DNA of 37,189 nucleotides, from positions 4,087 to 41,275 of the forward strand of contig NW_003206463.1 of NCBI RefSeq assembly GCF_000006405.1, given 5' to 3'. The stretch is from Perkinsus marinus ATCC 50983 (taxonomy: Eukaryota > Perkinsozoa > Perkinsida > Perkinsidae). The first letter of the stretch is position 1, and the number at the start of each line of letters is the position of its first letter. Below, one piece after another: positions 23,905 through 35,160 of the stretch. The notes under the pieces were generated by a model that did no database searches, was not told the DNA's origin, and worked only from the letters and a program-made list of their open reading frames with translations. The position numbers were made by a program, and so were the translations under genes.

Positions 23905-25464
23905 TCACTGAGAGTCGACAACCTCTTCAGAGGAGGCAATTCTGGCTTCTTCCTCCCGCTCTTTATCAGCCTCAGCTTGCCTCTCAGCATTCTTCCGCGC
24001 CACTTTGTTGAAATATGGAAGCAACGACAAGGACGCGATAGCTCCAAAGAGACAAAGACCAATCAATACAAGATAGTAGTAATCATAATGAGCTCCTGCC
24101 ACCGACTCGCGAGTGGGGTTATCTGGTAGAAAATTGGGCAGCCAGGGCTCGGCCAAATCGAACAACACAGCTGACAACGCGCTGGAAATTGCGAAGAAGC
24201 ACAAGTTAACAGCGGAGGCGACAGCTTTGAGGGAACTCGGGGAGTGGGTGAATGCAATCTCGTATGATGTCGAAATGAGGAAAATCTCACCAGTAGCGAT
24301 AAACCAGAATTGAGGTACTTGGGCCCAAATCGATACCGTGAATACAGGACGTGACTTAATGACCAATTCCACAATAAGGGCACATAGGAGTGACAAAGCT
24401 CCCCAGCAACAACCTATGCAAAACCTTCCCAACACGGGAGGCATCTTATTGTGCTTCCTTAGTAGACGATAAACGACACCATCAACAACGAGTGACATAA
24501 CGACAACCGCTATTGGATCCACATTTTGCATCATAGCAGGTGGAATCTGCCACCCGAGGGTATTCCTATCCATCTTCTGGGCTTGGGTTAAGAAGGCAGT
24601 GGTCATGTTGTTATAGGCCATCACGAAAGGTATGATTAGAGAGAAGAGTGGTATCAACCTCAGGAGTGCTTTGACATCTTCAATGAAACCATCCTTGAAC
24701 TTGCCACCATTTGACTCTTTATTCTTCTCAAGAGAGCACTTCAGGATAGAGGCCACACCAACCTTCATGATTTGAATAACTGCCGAGCCCTGTGGCTTCG
24801 GACGAACATATCTACCCATGAGACCACCACCGACGAAAATAATGGTTGCTATAATGAAGAAAATAGTGGGAAAAAGGAAACTTGCGGTGAATGAGATCTC
24901 TTGTAGTAAGATAGGAGTCACAATACCGCCAACAATAGCACCTAGATTGATCGACGCATAGAAATATGTGTAATAACGGGTAATTAGGGACTTGTGGATC
25001 TCGGGGTGAAATTGGTGGGCGCCCATAATGTTAACACAGCTCTTGATACCGCCACCACCTAGAGGGATGAGAACCAACAATGATGTGTGAATCATCCACG
25101 GCTGATGTACCGAGGGGATACTCGAAATGGTCAGCAGGACAAAGCCACACAAGTAGACCAACGAGAAGCTCAGAATGGTGATGTAGACTCCCAGAATAGT
25201 ATCGGCCAATGAGGCTGATATCAAAGGGGTCACGTACAAGATTGCATTGAAACTAGAAATGTAAGAGTTGGCGGTAGTATCGGTGTACCCCAGAAATTCC
25301 TTTAAGAAAGTCTGGAGATTCGGAGTAAGTCCATAGAATGCCAACCGCTCACACAGCTCTTGTAACAGAACGAATACCACGGCCTTGAACATGGGATTGT
25401 CATAGTAATGGTAAACATTACCCGATGGGTCCGTCCAAGAAAGGGATCTACCGTGCTTTACCAT
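23905..25464 (-). CDS. Proton-dependent oligopeptide transporter (POT/PTR, SLC15 type)
   Basis: The frame encodes 519 residues in one exon, close to the usual length for the family. The ELCERLAFYGL segment near residue 35 is the ExxER-type motif of TM1. GGGGIKSCVNIMGAHQF near residue 130 and FYASINLGAIVGG near 168 are the two PTR signatures. About twelve hydrophobic segments are visible, with the long central loop near residues 240-265 and a charged C-terminal tail (ERQAEADKEREEE). The family imports di- and tripeptides, or nitrate in some plants, by proton symport. The ATG at 25464 is chosen; a few codons upstream are open but lack ATG. It has no introns, unlike its neighbours on the same strand. 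Confidence 0.92.
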   Translation of the reverse strand: MVKHGRSLSWTDPSGNVYHYYDNPMFKAVVFVLLQELCERLAFYGLTPNLQTFLKEFLGYTDTTANSYISSFNAILYVTPLISASLADTILGVYITILSFSLVYLCGFVLLTISSIPSVHQPWMIHTSLLVLIPLGGGGIKSCVNIMGAHQFHPEIHKSLITRYYTYFYASINLGAIVGGIVTPILLQEISFTASFLFPTIFFIIATIIFVGGGLMGRYVRPKPQGSAVIQIMKVGVASILKCSLEKNKESNGGKFKDGFIEDVKALLRLIPLFSLIIPFVMAYNNMTTAFLTQAQKMDRNTLGWQIPPAMMQNVDPIAVVVMSLVVDGVVYRLLRKHNKMPPVLGRFCIGCCWGALSLLCALIVELVIKSRPVFTVSIWAQVPQFWFIATGEIFLISTSYEIAFTHSPSSLKAVASAVNLCFFAISSALSAVLFDLAEPWLPNFLPDNPTRESVAGAHYDYYYLVLIGLCLFGAIASLSLLPYFNKVARKNAERQAEADKEREEEARIASSEEVVDSQ

Positions 25465-26384
25465 GATCAAATTTCAGCAAGTAAGGTTGTACGCGTATGT
25501 GGCACGTGAGCAACGCTCATTAGGAAAGCACACAAGAGAGCAAGATCTTTCACGTGAACCACAAGAACGGCATCAACTTTGTGCGGGCCGCTAGGAGCAG
25601 GCCATAACGGAGCACTAGTTTACGCCAACTCACCCACTATAGCGAATCGCCATTGGCGATTCCTTGTTCATAGACAGCTTAAAAACTCGGTGACTTCAGT
25701 TATACGGCCTAGTTCATACGGAAATTGCCAGGCTGGGGACATCAATAACCAGAATTCGTCATCTCTGCTGAATTCGGGTGCTGTGGTTGTTATAGTAAAA
25801 CAATGACAGTTCTAATCATGGAAGTTCAGTAGACAATGGAATTATTGTGTTTTATCGCAATAGGGACTAGTGATTCTTTGTTGCACGTGTTGGATTGACG
25901 CGGATTTCACGAGCGTAGATAGCATTCATGGAAGAGTTGAAAAGTTGTGGTACTCGATCGATACCAAACGGGCAAAGGAATCATGTAACTCTTCTCAGGG
26001 ACCAATTGTCGTCGTGAATGATCGAACCGTTGATATGGTAGTTTTTTCTCTCGATGGCATCGTCATTTCGTGGCACTCTGAAACTATCCAGAAAGCTGCT
26101 GTCCCAAGATTCCCCTTGGAGATGGAACAGGCCATGGAAGGTTAGTAAGGCTCGGAAGCCAGAGCACCATCGGATGTACGGCAGAGAGGTTCTCTCATTG
26201 GCCGATAAAACATTGTTGAGGTACACCCTGGGGCAAATGAGGTCAGGCCAGTGATCATTGTTCCTCGGAATTGATGCTGTTTCGGGCGAGATCCTTTTCT
26301 CCAACGTGGAATAATTGTCGTTATTTACATAATTAAAATCCTCCTTCGAAGCCCATCGTTAAACCGCTGAATTGCTCGGGGATA
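25465..26384. other. Spacer upstream of the POT gene
   Basis: It holds a perfect 8-bp hairpin GAATCGCC/GGCGATTC at 25644-25662 and a weak reading frame at 25870-26145 (91 codons, SLDGIVISWHSETIQK) that could be an exon but has no partner I can place. A near-perfect B box on the minus strand (26019-26028) lies inside that frame. Confidence 0.4.
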
Positions 26385-26940
26385 GGTCCCTCCTATATAA
26401 ACTGAATCGGTAATGTCCATACCAGCGTATGTAAGATCTTAATCCTCTGGCATAGCGGCCCCTCTATTCAACAAATAGACTTCTGAATGGTATAGTTCAT
26501 AGCGGGCATAACGAGCCCTTCGTTTAACAGATAGATTTCCGAACGGTATAGTACTCTGGCATAGAATCGATCCCTGAATAGTTTAGTCCTCTGTCATAAC
26601 GGCTCCCTATTCAACGAGTAGATCTATGTATGGTATAATTCTCTGGCATAGCGCCCCCCCTATTCAACAAAAAGACTCATGTATGGTATGATCCTCTGGC
26701 ATAGCGGCCCCTCTATTCAACAAATAGATTTATAAATGGTGTAGTCCTCTGGCATAGTCGCCCCCCTACTCAACGATTAGATTTCTGTATGGTTAACTTC
26801 GTAGCAGGCGTAGCGGTCCCCTATTCAACAAATAGACTCATGCATGGTATGATCTTCTGGCATAGCGGCCCCTCTATTTAACAAATAGATTTCTGAATGG
26901 TATAGTCCTCTGGCATAGCGGCCCCTCCATTGAGGGTACC
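26385..26940 (+). repeat. Degenerate minisatellite A, about 53-bp unit, about 10 copies
   Basis: The unit contains CTCTGGCATAGCGGCCCC, TATTCAACAAATAGA and CTGAATGGTATAGTC. CATAG starts recur at 26451, 26507, 26560, 26595, 26647, 26700, 26753, 26809, 26861 and 26913, mostly 52-56 apart. The copies are diverged (often 10-25%), so the array is old. It ends about 100 bases before the next gene. Confidence 0.9.
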
Positions 26941-27038
26941 CGTAGGAAGGCTATGCTATTGCATAGGCATATGATTTGGATATATAAGTTATGGTGCGGC
27001 AGGTATTGTTTGAAATTGGCCGATACTCAATAAATTAA

Positions 27039-28185
27039 TTGCCGTACGACTTTATTGATTCTCACTCATGGTTTACCCCTATCGAGGACATGCAAACGAC
27101 TGCGCACATTTGTAAATTGGTTCAGGCACACCGCCACCGATTGCCTCATTCATCCAGCAGCTGCTCGAGCTCCAGCCTTCTGGGAGGTATTCTCCCGACG
27201 AGTCGCTGCATCAGCACCCCTTCTGGACGAGCGTACGGCGTGCATTGTAGCCCGAGCGCTAGACGAGCATTGGGTCCGGATGGAGAATCCGGCTTATTTC
27301 CGACCAAAGGAAGGGAAAGAAGTTGTTGGCTATAAGCAACAGAAGATTATCGAACTTTGTAATAGTAGGCGAACAGAAGGTCGGAACAGCTTTCTCGAAT
27401 TCAGTATCATCGGTATTCGAAAGGATGGCCCAGGCGCTACCAGAACAGTTACCGCATTACGAGTGTGGACTCTCTCTGGTGGTTATGGCAGACGTACTCT
27501 CTCGAAGACTTGTCCCTCACCGTACCTCGGTTCCTGTCCAAGAGACTCTATTTGGCCATATGGCAACACATGCCCACAGGTAATTGTAGATCGATTGCTC
27601 GGAGGCGTCGTGACCCAAATCATCATACTTCACCTTGATGCAGCGTTGAACTCGCGTTATGCTAATACCTGTATAGATTGTAGTGAAGCAGTGCCCCTTC
27701 TATCGGCCGAAGTGCTTCCCCACAACTCGAGGGGTCGGTGTGATCCTCGGCGACCATCCCCTAGGATTTTCCCCTTCCCTTTTTTACTGTCGAATCATAC
27801 TGGTAATAGAACAATCAACTCAGGTTATTGAGTGAGACGAGCCTGATCGAATCTTTGAGATTTATAAAGTCGATGGCGAACCACGGTGCTGCCGATCGAC
27901 CCCTCTGTCACAGGATAGCACGGAAAGCTCGAGCTAACGTGAGCTATTCTCTGCTCATTCCTAGAGTTGATAGGACTTGATCAGGTTAATACTTTGGATA
28001 CTATATTTGATCTTCGTCTCGTCGTTGATACATTCGTTTTGGTCAACTATCGCGACACTGATCTACTGTCGGCGGTGGCCCAACGGGTATCTCATGTTTT
28101 GGGTGGGGACTCAGGGACGGATTATGAAGGGAAGAAGATACCGACGATGTTCACTGCCGAGGATGTGAGGGAACTGATGAGCTAA
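27039..28185 (+). CDS. Partly resolved gene, helical-repeat (RAP/OPR/FASTK-like) protein
   Basis: Three segments in different frames look coding. About 27055-27340 has AFWEVFSRRVAASAPLLDER and TACIVARALDEHW. About 27340-27584 has VFERMAQALP and CGLSLVVMADVLSRR, ending at a good donor GGTAATTG. About 27980-28185 has FDLRLVVDTFVLVNYRDTD, LLSAVAQRVSHVL and a stop. Paired helices of about 35-40 residues with a middle L-V.A.. pattern resemble the FASTK/RAP and octotricopeptide repeats of organelle RNA-binding proteins. That is inference from pattern. I could not place the introns or the start; 27585-27970 may be intronic or contain further exons. Confidence 0.4.
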
Positions 28186-28749
28186 AACTCTGGTGTATGT
28201 ACTGAAAATAGGTCGCGGAGATCTTCAGAGGATTTAAACATCTCGAGGTTGAGAACATCCAGCTCGTTGAAGCAGTAAGGGATTGGAGCGTTAACGGGTG
28301 AGAGCCTATGGTGCATCGGGAGCTGCTGTAGATGATCTGCTCAGAGTAACCCCACACACGAGCAACGAGGACCGGAAGCTATTAGAGTCATGTGTTGGAA
28401 GGGTGTGATGTGTTTCTGGAACGTTTTTTCGAGTGTTAGAGTGTTTAATGAGGGAAACGCCACATTTTAGAGAAAATCGGCATCGTGCATGATGATGAAT
28501 TATGTTGAGAATTCACTCGGCTCGGTGCGACGGTTCGGATCATCGACCATTCCCGTCGATCATACCGATTCTGAGCGGGCCGATTGGCCACGAGCGATAA
28601 TTTGTGGAAAACCTTTAATCAGTGTAGTACGGAACCTACTCCCCTCAATCCATACTCATCTTCTTCGAAGTTGGGCCGTCTCATTCGATTTCTTGAGTGG
28701 GGAGATGGAGCACGATCAGCTCCATGAAATTATCCTGAGCCTCTTGGAG
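28186..28749. other. Spacer between helical-repeat gene and minisatellite B
   Basis: The 87-codon ATG frame at 28489-28752 (MMMNYVENSL...) ends inside the first repeat unit and shows no recognisable family. Otherwise no feature is visible. Confidence 0.35.
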
Positions 28750-29590
28750 TAATTTCATCCGCCTGGGACGGCTATGCCAACCGAAGTTATGCCTTAATAC
28801 GATCAGTGTCTTCATCCGGGGCGGCCATGCCACCCCAAGATATGCCTTGATACGATCAGTGTCTTCATCCGGGGCGGCCATGCCACCCCAAGATATGCCT
28901 TGATACGATCAGTGTCTTCATCCGGGGCGGCCATGCCACCCCAAGATATGCCTTGATACGATCAGTGTCTTCATCCGGGGCGGCCATGCCACCCCAAGAT
29001 ATGCCTTGATACGGTCAGTATCTTCACCTGGGGCAGTTATGCCACCCCAAGATATGCCTTGCAACGATAAATATCTCCCTCCGGGCAGCTATGCCACTCC
29101 AAGATATGACTTGATATGATCAGTATCTTCACCCGGAGCGGCCATGCCACCCTAAGATTTGGCTTGCTACGATCAGTATCCTCACCCGGGGCAGCTATGC
29201 CACCCCAAGGTGTGACTCGCTACGATCAGTATCTTCACCTGGGGCTGCTATGCCACCCTGAGATGTGACTCGCTACGATCAGTATCTTCACCTGGGGCAG
29301 TTATGCCACCTCGAGATATGCCTTGCAACGATAAATATCTCCCTCCGGGCAGCTATGCCACTCCAAGATATGACTTGATATGATCAGTATCTTCACCCGG
29401 AGCGGCCATGCCACCCTAAGATTTGGCTTGCTACGATCAGTATCCTCACCCGGGGCAGCTATGCCACCCCAAGGTGTGACTCGCTACGATCAGTATCTTC
29501 ACCTGGGGCTGCTATGCCACCCTGAGATGTGACTCGCTACGATCAGTATCTTCACCTGGGGCGGCTATGCCACCTCATGATCTCCCTTGC
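28750..29590 (+). repeat. Minisatellite B, 53-bp unit, about 16 copies with a higher-order repeat
   Basis: The unit contains GGGGCGGCCATGCCACCCC, AAGATATGCCTTGATACGAT and CAGTGTCTTCATCC. The first four copies are almost identical at a strict 53-base spacing (GGCGGCC at 28820, 28873 and 28926). A block of five diverged units starting at GCCTTGCAACGATAAATATC (about 29057) recurs nearly unchanged 265 bases later (about 29322), which is a higher-order repeat of 5 x 53 bp. Confidence 0.93.
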
Positions 29591-30022
29591 TACGAGTAAA
29601 TATGCCTACTCGCCCGAAGTAACTTCAGTAACGACAAATTGAGGGAATCAATTTCGCTGTTATTAAGACGACCAATTACACTGAGGAAAGGAGGGCCCTC
29701 AATATGCCGTATCTGGAGTCGATTCAAGTGCTCTAATTTCCGAGGGCGGACAAAAACTACGAATCAAAGTACGGTCGAAAATCCAAGCTTTCGATCGAGC
29801 TCGGAATTCCTATTGCTTGGTGAAAGAGTAGGACGCTCCTCGATCGGAGTGTTCAACTTTTCGAGTTCCAAGGCCCGAGCTCGGAGAAACACAATCGTGC
29901 ACAGTGCATGGGGAACTGAGACAACAGATCTGGAGCCTCACTGGAAGCAATGTCACTCCTGGTTCTTTGGTTTCATTCTCTCATGTTCCATTCAGTGCCA
30001 TTGTCGTGTGAAATGGCAGTTG

Positions 30023-31064
30023 ATGACCAAGATCACTGAAGTTAAGTCACTCCTCGATGAGGTCGATGATGGAATGGAGGGAATTGAGGTAGGTTGCGTC
30101 ACTGGACTCCAGTGACTGGAGCACCTCCCTAGCATCAAATCAATGATGATTGCTCAACTTTATCGTGAAGATCGAACAGTCCAAAGCTCTCTTCTGCGTT
30201 TTCCGGATCTTGTTTGTTGTCCTTCAGAAATTACTTTCATTCGACGTCACGACGCAGCCTACGTCATCAAGGAGTTCTGCAGCAGTAGAAGTTAAGAAGT
30301 TCTCCCTCAGTCAAATGCTGCATTGCCAAGAGACGAGCCATCCCTTCACTCGCGATGTCGCTGTCACCTGTGAGAATTCAGACGAGCTGCGTTTGGATGT
30401 GGATCGGATGAGAACTGAGCTGGAAGAGCTCCGCGTCTCCGTACGGAAAGGTGACGCTCTGGATCGAGGTGTCGGCGATTCCCTGATATCGACTAGGGAT
30501 GAGTCCACTGCAATGACTGCGCGGAGCAGCGGACACTTGTCAAATGGTAGGTGTCGGCTTGTGCCGAAGATTGCCCTGGGAACCATCGAGGGAGTGATTG
30601 ACGATGCGGGCCTGGCTGATAGGGTTTTCACTGAGAGCACATCGACCATCACGAACGGCACGAGCGTTTATGATGAAGCATCTCGTGATGCGGGGAGAAG
30701 GAGAGATGTTGTTGGGAGTAGCGATGAGCATTGGCAGCTTTTGATGAGGTCGGCGGAAGCCTCAAGGAGAATCTTGCGCAACCGGGCGATCGCAGCTAGC
30801 CGGAACCAGCCCCTCATTCTTGATAGTGATGGAGCCCGAAAATACTCGGTCCCTCTCCCGCAGTCTTGCGCTATGCGCACTGGCCTAGGGGTGGGCATCA
30901 CAGCGGCGGATGTAGGCGTACCCGAAGATGATCGGACCTCTCGATCGGAACGTAGCATGTTACCGAGGAGACCACTTGGAAATACTCGGTATCATAGCAT
31001 TGATTTCGCCGAGTCGGCTGAAGCGAGAACTGAATCGCTCAGAACGTGGCTCTTCGGGACCTGA
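30023..31064 (+). CDS. Hypothetical protein with short coiled coil, two exons
   Basis: Exon 1 (30023-30088, MTKITEVKSLLDEVDDGMEG...) joins exon 2 (30228-31064) across a 139-bp GT-AG intron in phase 0, giving 300 residues. A heptad-like stretch near residues 70-95 (LDVDRMRTELEELRVSV) predicts a coiled coil. The rest is Ser/Arg-rich and probably disordered, with a helical segment near residues 200-225 (LLMRSAEASRRILRNRA). There is no TM segment or signal peptide. The frame of exon 2 is open upstream to 30150, but the splice gives a better N-terminus. Family not recognised. Confidence 0.5.
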
Positions 31065-31217
31065 CATGAAATGCTCATCTGTATCAAGGTGGTGCATAGT
31101 ACTTCCCACCGTTTTTCTATCCGTTATTCGAACGGAGTTCGTTTGTGTGACACTTTTAGGTTGGTTCATGCTTCATCCGTGGCTCGTGTGATATACCAGG
31201 TGACACGTGTATAATTA

Positions 31218-32704
31218 ATGTCCGATCTGTGTGGTTATTATACTCGAGTTTACGATATGTCTGAGGATGCTCGCCGCAGAGTTTTCATTTTCATGGCTCA
31301 GACTGGGAGTGCCCCGAAACGCCTTGCAGTTCTGTTATCCGGCAGCGGCAGTACCCTCCAAAATCTCATAGACCGAATTAAGAGGTGGCATTCTAGCTGC
31401 TTTCCCGTTTAAGGGTTCAACTACTCCGACGCTTCTCCCGCGTGATGGAATCGTTCCAAGAATGTATCTTCTCGAAAGCGAGCGATCCGAAAAGTGTATT
31501 CGAAGCGTGTGAGGCTCAACAGCCTGTAACTCTCATACCAGCGTCTCACGATGCCCTCTAAAATGAAGCTAATCTCCGGAGATCTGATGATCTCTCTTCA
31601 GTGGCGGACTTCGGGGTGCTGAGATCGGTGTGGTATTATCATCACGTATCGATGCGGGAGGTCTACAGAGAGCTAGAAATCACGGCATACCAACAGTTGT
31701 GGTGGAGTCGAAGAACTATCGTAAACAAATTCCTGATCTCCCCGTCACTCTGCAAGAGATCCTCTGTTTCATCAGGTATTCAGGCATTCAGTGCTTCTAG
31801 TAGTAGTAGGAAGACTACACCTGATTGGGAGGCAATGTCTCGGGCGGTGACTGAGGCCCTGATGCCGTTCAAACCGGACATACTCATTCTGGCTGGCTTC
31901 ATGTGCTTATATCATCTGCCACCAGAGTGGAGGGAGGGCAAATGCTTGAACGTGAGTTTTCTCGTTTGGCTTCATCTCAGACTTTTTTCTGCTGCTCATC
32001 GGTTCACATGTGGCCACAATTGTTGGATGAGTATATATGTTCACTGTTCCCAGCAGAGCTCAGGAACTCTTTCACTAATTATCGAGGTTTATGTACGAAT
32101 TCGGGTAGAAATGTACAGAAATGACTTAGAACCTCCCCCCCCCGAAATTCCGCATTTCAGATTGTCACCAACACATTTAGTTTGCCATGTGCATATTTTC
32201 CAACACAACAAGTGTCTTTACGAAGTACTACAAGTATATACGTGCTCCACTAGATACACCCATCGCTCATACCAGCGTTCAGTGGCGAGGGTATGTATGG
32301 CAATCTCGTCCACCAAGCAGTGGTTAAGCGCGGCGTTAAAGTCACTGGATGCACAGTTCATTTCGTCACCAATGAATACGATGCTGGTCCTATCATACTG
32401 CAGAAGGTAAGTCCTGTTAACCGCTGCTCGAGGATGTAGCACCTTTCAAATGTGTCGCTCGCATCGGGTGTTTCGACCTGTACACTTGTGAGCTACTGTT
32501 CGTACGATTTGCGCTCTTCACATTCTCGTTGAGAATCTGCCTCCCGCTCAGGTCTGCGAAATTTCATCTGGGGATAGCTGGGAGGCCGTTCGCGATAAGG
32601 TGGCTGTTGCGGAACGAGAAGCATACCCCGCGGCGATCCAACTTCTCGTTGATGGATGTCTGAGAGTTGTAGACGGCATCGTTGAGATTATTGAGGCCCC
32701 ATAG
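31218..32704 (+). CDS. purN: Phosphoribosylglycinamide formyltransferase (PurN/GART type), five exons
   Basis: The exons are 31218-31384, 31602-31720, 31776-31951, 32254-32406 and 32552-32704. All are GT-AG and phase-consistent, giving 255 residues, or 230 from the ATG at 31293, nearer the usual ~200. [17 protein letters not shown] is the N-terminal phosphate-binding loop, and [31 protein letters not shown], the N-IHPSLIP block and [15 protein letters not shown] follow in family order. The catalytic Asn, His and Asp of PurN are present; the Asn codon ends exon 3 and IHPS starts exon 4. The enzyme transfers formyl from 10-formyl-THF to GAR in de novo purine synthesis. It is monofunctional here, unlike the fused animal protein. 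The third intron (302 bp) holds a family-2 element. Confidence 0.9.
32048..32205 (-). repeat. Family-2 element in an intron of the PurN gene
   Basis: On the minus strand it shows TATGCACATGGCAAACTAAATG, TGTTGGTGACAATCTG, TTTCTGTACATTTCTACCCG and a trace of TCCTGAGCTCTGCTG. A run of nine C (32128-32136) is within it. It is antisense to the host gene and accounts for about half of the 302-bp intron 31952-32253. Confidence 0.75.
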
Positions 32705-34161
32705 CAGCCAGTGATCGAGCATGTTTCTACCTATTTGAACCTGCGTGAAGTTGTTAAGCAGATTGTGTGTTGTAGAGAGAACGCATTCAATGTATCACAT
32801 GGTACCTAGTGGACCTCATCCTGAACATCATCTTCTTTTGTGATGAAAACCGTGAGCAGCACGCTAGCTACGGCTGAGATACTGTCGCATTTGTTATCTC
32901 AGCATCCTAGTACTCGGTTATCGGTGAGCTTTCTTCAAAGAGGCGAACGGTGAGTTATACTTGTGCGTGTGAACTTCACACTATAAAGTCAAACTCGTGT
33001 GGTATGGTGTGAAACCTCGTAATTTAATACTAGCCTCTGTCGAGCTTGTATCATCACTTCTACTCTCGGTGTTGGGCGCCTGCTTTGCTGACGACCTCAT
33101 TATATGCCATGATGGCATAAGCGTGCTCCTTGGGCTGGCTTCCAAAAGGACGCGCTTAAACCGATAAACTACATAGGTGTGACCACCCTCCACTAATGAG
33201 GTTGATCTTTTCGAGTAGCGGGAATCGGCTGGTTGTCCGTGTACGCATACAACTCTGCGGCAAGGGCTTGCCACCCAAGTGTAGCTAGAACTGCTTCGGC
33301 GATCTTGAAATGATTGGATGCACGTATTGATGCTCCTCCAGACTTCGAGAGCGAAAGTTTTTTCGGTCCGAGCCAGCTTGCTCAATTTGACTCACCGTGC
33401 AAAATTTGATTCACCGAGCCGCTTGGTTAATCAATTAATTTGCGCGTATTTGACCTGTGATAGGTCATCCATCCCTTCAGCTAACACTTTCACGCCAAAA
33501 CTATACAGTATTGCGTAGCCATGATGAGTTCCGTAACGTGATGGAATCTGTACTAGAAATGAAGGACTTCAGTTAATCGCAGATCACGTTGGTATACTCA
33601 ATCCTTTGATCACTCTGTTACTGTGTGAACCTCACGATAGGTGTTAGAAATAATATCTCAGAATGTCTCTGAACATCCTGTTTGTGAACTGATTACTAGT
33701 GAGCGTCGCTCACTGAGCGGCCAGAACTCTAGGACGATTTTGACCTCTCAGAGGCATAATGGTAAGAATAGTAAAAGTCTATTTACAAACACAGGCCCGA
33801 TCGCAGCTTCCCACCCAAAACTCGTTAACTCAACTCGTCCCGCCCTGCCGACTTCATCTGTAGCCATCGGACGGCCATCCTCACATAGTTGAGGATTGCA
33901 CGTCAAGATGCAGACAATCAGAAACTACCGGGTGGCAGAGGGCGGGCAAAATGAGCCAGCACGCTCACCAGCAACTGACAGATGAGGTAAAGTCTCAGTA
34001 GCCTCACAGTAAGAGTTAGGATCAGCAGCAACAACAGCAGCGAAAATACACAGGCTAAGTATAGCTCAGAATAACTAGCTTCGCGGGCGAGCGCGTCACG
34101 GGCCAGTGTTTGCACCACTCTACACTCCACAAGCTTCGTGTAGGGTAACATACAAAAACCT
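32705..34161. other. Region with possible unresolved exons on both strands
   Basis: On the plus strand, 32842-32925 reads MKTVSSTLATAEILSHLLSQ and stops at a donor-like GGTGAGC, possibly a first exon; an open frame at 33641-33892 might belong to it. On the minus strand two stretches at about 33190-33330 and 33060-33150 look protein-like (AEAVLATLGWQALAAELY; KEHAYAIMAYNEVVSKAG) in different frames, but I could not join them with a valid intron. No family is recognised. Confidence 0.3.
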
Positions 34162-34527
34162 TCACAAAACCGTTTTATCACCCATTGTCAAGTTTCGGGC
34201 GTGCCAGAAATTCCAGACTCGAATGACAGGTAAGCCGCGGAAGCCAGCTGAGTGGCCGTCAGCTGCAACGATGATGTAGAGGGGTGCCATCTGGATAATC
34301 CAACAGCACCAGGGCGTCAGACTCAGGTGTCGGTCGTTTCCGCACATAGTGCGGTTAATGGTTTTACCTAGGCTACCACCCAAACCACTATACAACGAGA
34401 TATCAAGAGGAATTGATATTTCGCGTGATTTAAATTTCGAAATCAAAATTCTATCTTCGTAAATTACAAGATACAGATGTTCGAAATCAATGGATTCACG
34501 GAATCGCCAAATTCGATTTGAAAACAC
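34162..34527 (-). CDS. Possible exon of a minus-strand gene, unknown
   Basis: The frame is open for 121 codons without an ATG at its start and follows an acceptor-like TTAATCACAG. The text (FEHLYLVIYEDRILISKF, IQMAPLYIIVAADGHSAGF) looks more like protein than chance, but neither a start nor a partner exon could be placed. A hydrophobic frame at 33918-34181 downstream may be the next exon or chance. Confidence 0.25.
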   Translation of the reverse strand: MFSNRIWRFRESIDFEHLYLVIYEDRILISKFKSREISIPLDISLYSGLGGSLGKTINRTMCGNDRHLSLTPWCCWIIQMAPLYIIVAADGHSAGFRGLPVIRVWNFWHARNLTMGDKTVL

Positions 34528-34737
34528 ACTGTGATTAACACAGGCTCGAAATCACAAAAGCAAAAAGTAATTGGTCCGATGAGGTCCGATGGTCATTTAT
34601 TGAGCTTACCCTTCATCACAACCGAGTCATCTGTCGGATAATTCGACTGAAATTCGTGATCGCGAGCTCTGCAATTCAAAGGTTACTACTAGCCCGGCCC
34701 TAAGTTTGAGTACAGGCATCGTAGACAGTGACCTCGA

Positions 34738-34974
34738 ATGACAATGTCTCTTTCATTCGTCTTGAACTCCGGTTACGCATGGCTTGTCCCTGTTGATGTC
34801 CCCACGAGAGTTTCCCCTTCATACATCGATATGTTCAACGTAACCAATCCTATCACACCCCTGATCTGCTACGGCACTAACCAACAATTTTGGGGTGCAG
34901 TGGCCAGTCCAGTTGGGTTGAAAGGTCTGGCGGTCTTCACGGCCAGTCTGGCGTTGGTTGTGCGTGCCAATTGA
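34738..34974 (+). CDS. Small hypothetical protein or terminal exon
   Basis: This 78-codon ATG frame has a hydrophobic C-terminal stretch (GLKGLAVFTASLALVV) that could be a membrane anchor and a middle part with PTRVSPSYIDMFNVTNP. It may be an independent gene or the last exon of a longer one. No family recognised. Confidence 0.3.
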   Translation: MTMSLSFVLNSGYAWLVPVDVPTRVSPSYIDMFNVTNPITPLICYGTNQQFWGAVASPVGLKGLAVFTASLALVVRAN

Positions 34975-35160
34975 TGTGAAGGAACAGACTGATTCCTATT
35001 TAGCGTAAATGCGGCCGGGTTTGGCGCGTGCAGGCCTTTACACCTCCGAATCGGAGGAACTCATATGCTCCTGTGGATAATGCCGCACTCTACTTACCGT
35101 GTGATGAAAGTCACAGTGATTAATTATTTTCAGTCAAAATTTTTCCACAGTAATCGATCC

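Noticed and set aside
27039-27335. Second frame (SSSSCSSSSLLGG) over the helical-repeat-like gene
   Set aside because: Low-complexity serine text appears to be the shadow of the frame encoding AFWEVFSRRVAAS, although its first 30 codons could be a true 5' exon.
31380-31410. Apparent one-base frameshift in PurN after LIDRIK (RGGILAA in another frame)
   Set aside because: A 217-bp GT-AG intron (31385-31601) joins to [12 protein letters not shown], which matches the family better; the similar sequence at the intron start is probably coincidence or a small duplication.
31776-31791. A 16-base GT-AG gap in the PurN gene that keeps the frame
   Set aside because: A 55-bp intron (31721-31775) with a better donor (GTAAAC) also keeps the frame and fits the usual intron size.
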